From NCBI RefSeq assembly GCF_001635455.1, contig NZ_LWEH01000181.1, positions 1-59,616 on the forward strand: a stretch of DNA of 59,616 bases, read 5' to 3'. Positions 57,873 through 59,616 of the stretch are shown piece by piece. The stretch is from Vibrio sp. HI00D65. Its GTDB lineage: Bacteria; Pseudomonadota; Gammaproteobacteria; Enterobacterales; Vibrionaceae. The position numbers and the translations under genes were made by a program. The notes below the pieces were generated by a model. That model was not told the origin of the DNA. It saw only the letters and a list, made by a program, of their open reading frames with translations, and made no database searches. Within the stretch, counting starts at the first letter, position 1. Each line of letters starts with the position of its first letter.

Positions 57873-58057
57873 ATGGACTTCTGCTTTTCATACACAGAAA
57901 CACATACATTGAAAAGGAGTAGAATTTTTAGCTTTGATGTTTGTAAGTTAAAAATCGTTAATGTTCTTTTAGAGGCCAAGCTGCACAGTAACAAGGCTTC
58001 TTTTTACAGTTTTGATTCAAACATCGTTCTCTTTTTTTGGACGTTTTACCTAAGAAA
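57873..58057. other. A/T-rich junction beyond acpS
   Basis: No gene is supported. An open frame of about 100 codons starts right after acpS but lacks a ribosome site and protein-like composition. This stretch marks the change from core genes to the accessory locus. Confidence 0.4.
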
Positions 58058-58096
58058 CATAAAAATCCGATTGTTAAAAGAACATTCGGATTTTCC
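58058..58096 (-). terminator. Terminator of the minus-strand accessory transcript
   Basis: On the minus strand AAAATCCGA, TGTT, loop CTTTT, AACA, TCGGATTTTT form a long hairpin with one A-A mismatch ending in five T. It lies about 70-130 nt after the small reading frames. Confidence 0.8.
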
Positions 58097-58166
58097 AACT
58101 CTTGGTGGAGCTTTTAACCAATCACTTTTACTTAACGGCTCTCCATTAAGACCGAAGTCTCAGCTT

Positions 58167-58265
58167 TCAAACTAATGTATAGCTTTCTCTGCAATAGAGA
58201 TAATCACACATGAGAATGTTCCTATCATCCATTACAGAATCTACTCCTTGAGGTTTCTCTCTCAT
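58167..58265 (-). CDS. Tiny ORF B downstream of the ABC exporter (32 residues)
   Basis: ATG at 58265 has GGAAG about 6 nt upstream. The short product has Met/Asp-rich middle and a tail with two Cys (LMCDYLYCRESY). The frame is open for about 25 codons upstream without a start (SVRKIAESVVGIVITTEAV), so it may instead be the 3' part of a frameshifted gene that begins at 58377. Function unknown; a peptide substrate of the exporter is conceivable. Confidence 0.35.
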   Translation of the reverse strand: MREKPQGVDSVMDDRNILMCDYLYCRESYTLV

Positions 58266-58377
58266 CACTGCTTCCGTTGTGATCACAATACCAACAACTG
58301 ATTCTGCGATTTTTCTTACAGAAAGCAGAATCAGCTGGACCTAGGTTATCCATTGCAACAATGCCGCGTATAATCAT
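58225..58377 (-). CDS. Small Cys-containing ORF A downstream of the ABC exporter (50 residues)
   Basis: ATG at 58377 with GGTGA eight bases before, 80 nt after the exporter's stop, same strand. 50 residues, four Cys (FCKKNRRISCWYCDHN and a Cys near the end), no double-glycine leader that I can see. It overlaps ORF B by 41 nt in another frame. It could be a secreted peptide precursor, or the 5' part of one frameshifted gene. Not recognised. Confidence 0.4.
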   Translation of the reverse strand: MIIRGIVAMDNLGPADSAFCKKNRRISCWYCDHNGSSDERETSRSRFCNG

Positions 58378-58456
58378 AGTTATACTCACCAGCGATCTTA
58401 GTGAAGTTACGATCCAAGGCTGCAAGTAAGCAATAGCAAATTATATCCCCTTTCTA

Positions 58457-59616
58457 TTAGTCAAGATAAAAGACTCTATCAGCACTAGCTATAGTTTGTT
58501 CTCTATGTGCAATAAAAATAGTTGTCATCGACTTTTCTTTTAAGTTTGAGTTTATAATATACTCATTATGCATATCTAAATGACTTGTAGATTCATCTAA
58601 ACATAATATCGTTGGTGTTCTGTACAAAGCTCGAGCTAAAAAAATCCTTTGTAACTGTCCGCCGGAAAAAACACTTCCCATATCTCCAACTTGAGTATGA
58701 AACTGCATAGGTAGCGCGCGTATTTCTTCCAATATACATGCCGTTCTGCAGCATTCAATAAGATTTCCCTCATCATAACTTTTATTGCTTAAAGTGATAT
58801 TATCACCTAGAGAGCCCATAAAAAGTGTATCATTCTGCATTACTGCAGCAACATGATTTCTGTATGAACTTTTAGATATCGTACATATATCTACTCCATC
58901 TACATATACTCTACCCTCAGTTGGTTTAAGTAAACCTAAGATTATTTTCATTAACGTCGTCTTACCACAACCAGAAGCACCAGCTATTGCAAAGGATTCT
59001 CCTGGCCTAACTTCAAATGAAATATCTCTAAAAACCCAGTCAGATTTACTGGAATATTTGAAGCCAAGACGATCAACACGAATATGCCCCTTTAGAGCGG
59101 TTAAAGCTTGAAGACTCTCGAAAGTCTCTTCTTTTTCCTCTAGGGCGATATCGGATAACCTTTCAAGATGTAAACTAAGCATTTTGAAAGAAAACCATTT
59201 TGAAATAAGAGCTGAACAGCTTGATGTAAACTGCTGTTTATAGGCTATGAAAGCTAAAAGCATACCGACTGAAAGGTTTCCTTCCATTACAATACTTGCT
59301 CCAATATAGACAATAAGTATGGACTCTAAGCTAGAAATAAAACTACTAATAGCGCCTTCTGTAATACCTAACTTTCCTTGTTTTATTCTTGAGTTAATAA
59401 TTTCTGAAGATATATTTATCCAGTCGTTCAAACGATTACACTCTAAGTTAAATAGCTTTAAGGTTTGTATCCCCCGTATAGATTCAAGAAATAATGAATC
59501 TTCTGATGCTCCAGTACTAATTATTTCTTCTTCCAATCTTCTGTTAGGGTAGTAATATAGTAATTGGACTAAGAATGACATTAATATGCTTAATAGAACG
59601 ATACTACTTAAAATAG
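58457..59616 (-). CDS. Peptide/bacteriocin-type ABC exporter (C-terminal part, cut by window edge)
   Basis: At least 385 residues; the frame is open through the right edge, so the N-terminus and any C39 peptidase domain lie outside. Transmembrane part with ESIRGIQTLKLFNLECNR, typical of CvaB/RaxB-type exporters, then the nucleotide-binding domain: Walker A GASGCGKTT, Q-loop VMQND, signature FSGGQLQRIFLARAL, Walker B ILCLDE, H-loop AHRE. Such proteins export double-glycine or similar small peptides, often trimming the leader. Its codon use is A/T-rich, unlike acpS and neighbours, suggesting transfer. Two tiny frames and a terminator follow. Confidence 0.85.
   Translation of the reverse strand, partial: ILSSIVLLSILMSFLVQLLYYYPNRRLEEEIISTGASEDSLFLESIRGIQTLKLFNLECNRLNDWINISSEIINSRIKQGKLGITEGAISSFISSLESILIVYIGASIVMEGNLSVGMLLAFIAYKQQFTSSCSALISKWFSFKMLSLHLERLSDIALEEKEETFESLQALTALKGHIRVDRLGFKYSSKSDWVFRDISFEVRPGESFAIAGASGCGKTTLMKIILGLLKPTEGRVYVDGVDICTISKSSYRNHVAAVMQNDTLFMGSLGDNITLSNKSYDEGNLIECCRTACILEEIRALPMQFHTQVGDMGSVFSGGQLQRIFLARALYRTPTILCLDESTSHLDMHNEYIINSNLKEKSMTTIFIAHREQTIASADRVFYLD

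Noticed and set aside
57873..58175. 100-codon frame directly after acpS
   Set aside because: No ribosome site, low-complexity hydrophobic and Lys-rich content, and it runs through the opposite-strand terminator.
58440..58475. TTGACT and TATAAT on the minus strand upstream of small ORF A
   Set aside because: The spacing is only 13 nt, too short for a sigma-70 promoter, and TTGAC is part of the exporter's last codons.

Overview
The window is chromosomal DNA of a gammaproteobacterium, almost certainly a Vibrio. The evidence is gene order and protein character: rpoE-rseABC-lepA-lepB-rnc-era-recO-pdxJ-acpS, nadB beside rpoE, serA-rpiA-6S RNA-zapA, epd-pgk-fbaA, pilT-pilU next to yggS-proC, a secreted Vvn/Dns-type nuclease, and rRNA and tRNA sequences close to those of E. 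coli. Most of it is conserved housekeeping sequence. The species cannot be fixed from sequence alone.

Left part (1-6260), RNA-rich and unstable: the 3' end of a 23S rRNA gene, then 5S, tRNA-Thr(GGU), a second 5S and tRNA-Asp with a terminator. Next come a DUF1835-family gene and two minus-strand tRNA arrays, of five and seven genes, made only of Asn, Thr and Phe tRNAs. Each array has a consensus-like promoter, terminators and truncated tRNA-Asn relics. A decayed chemoreceptor pseudogene lies between them.

Middle (6290-46590), core metabolism and maintenance: mltC-yggX-mutY; trmB; glsA; a minus-strand cluster yggS-proC-yggT-yggU-DUF4426-rdgB-hemW; pilT-pilU (twitching and DNA-uptake pilus retraction); rsmE-gshB and algH-ruvX; a putative zinc-peptidase lipoprotein; endA; sprT; a DUF2189 membrane protein; metK under a probable MetJ operator; tkt; epd-pgk-fbaA; mscS; the divergent argO/argP pair; yggE; serA; rpiA; 5-formyl-THF cyclo-ligase with 6S RNA directly upstream; zapA; ygfB; ubiH-ubiI; ygfZ with a YbaK-type deacylase; and sdhE-ygfX.

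Right part (46600-57900), envelope stress and translation: nadB diverges from rpoE-rseA-rseB-rseC, which has a good sigma-E autoregulatory promoter. It is followed by lepA, lepB, rnc-era, recO-pdxJ and acpS. From about 57900 to the edge the character changes to AT-rich accessory DNA. Here the C-terminal part of a bacteriocin/peptide-type ABC exporter runs in from the right, followed by one or two tiny cysteine-containing reading frames and a terminator. This is the best candidate for an undescribed system, but the locus is cut by the window edge.
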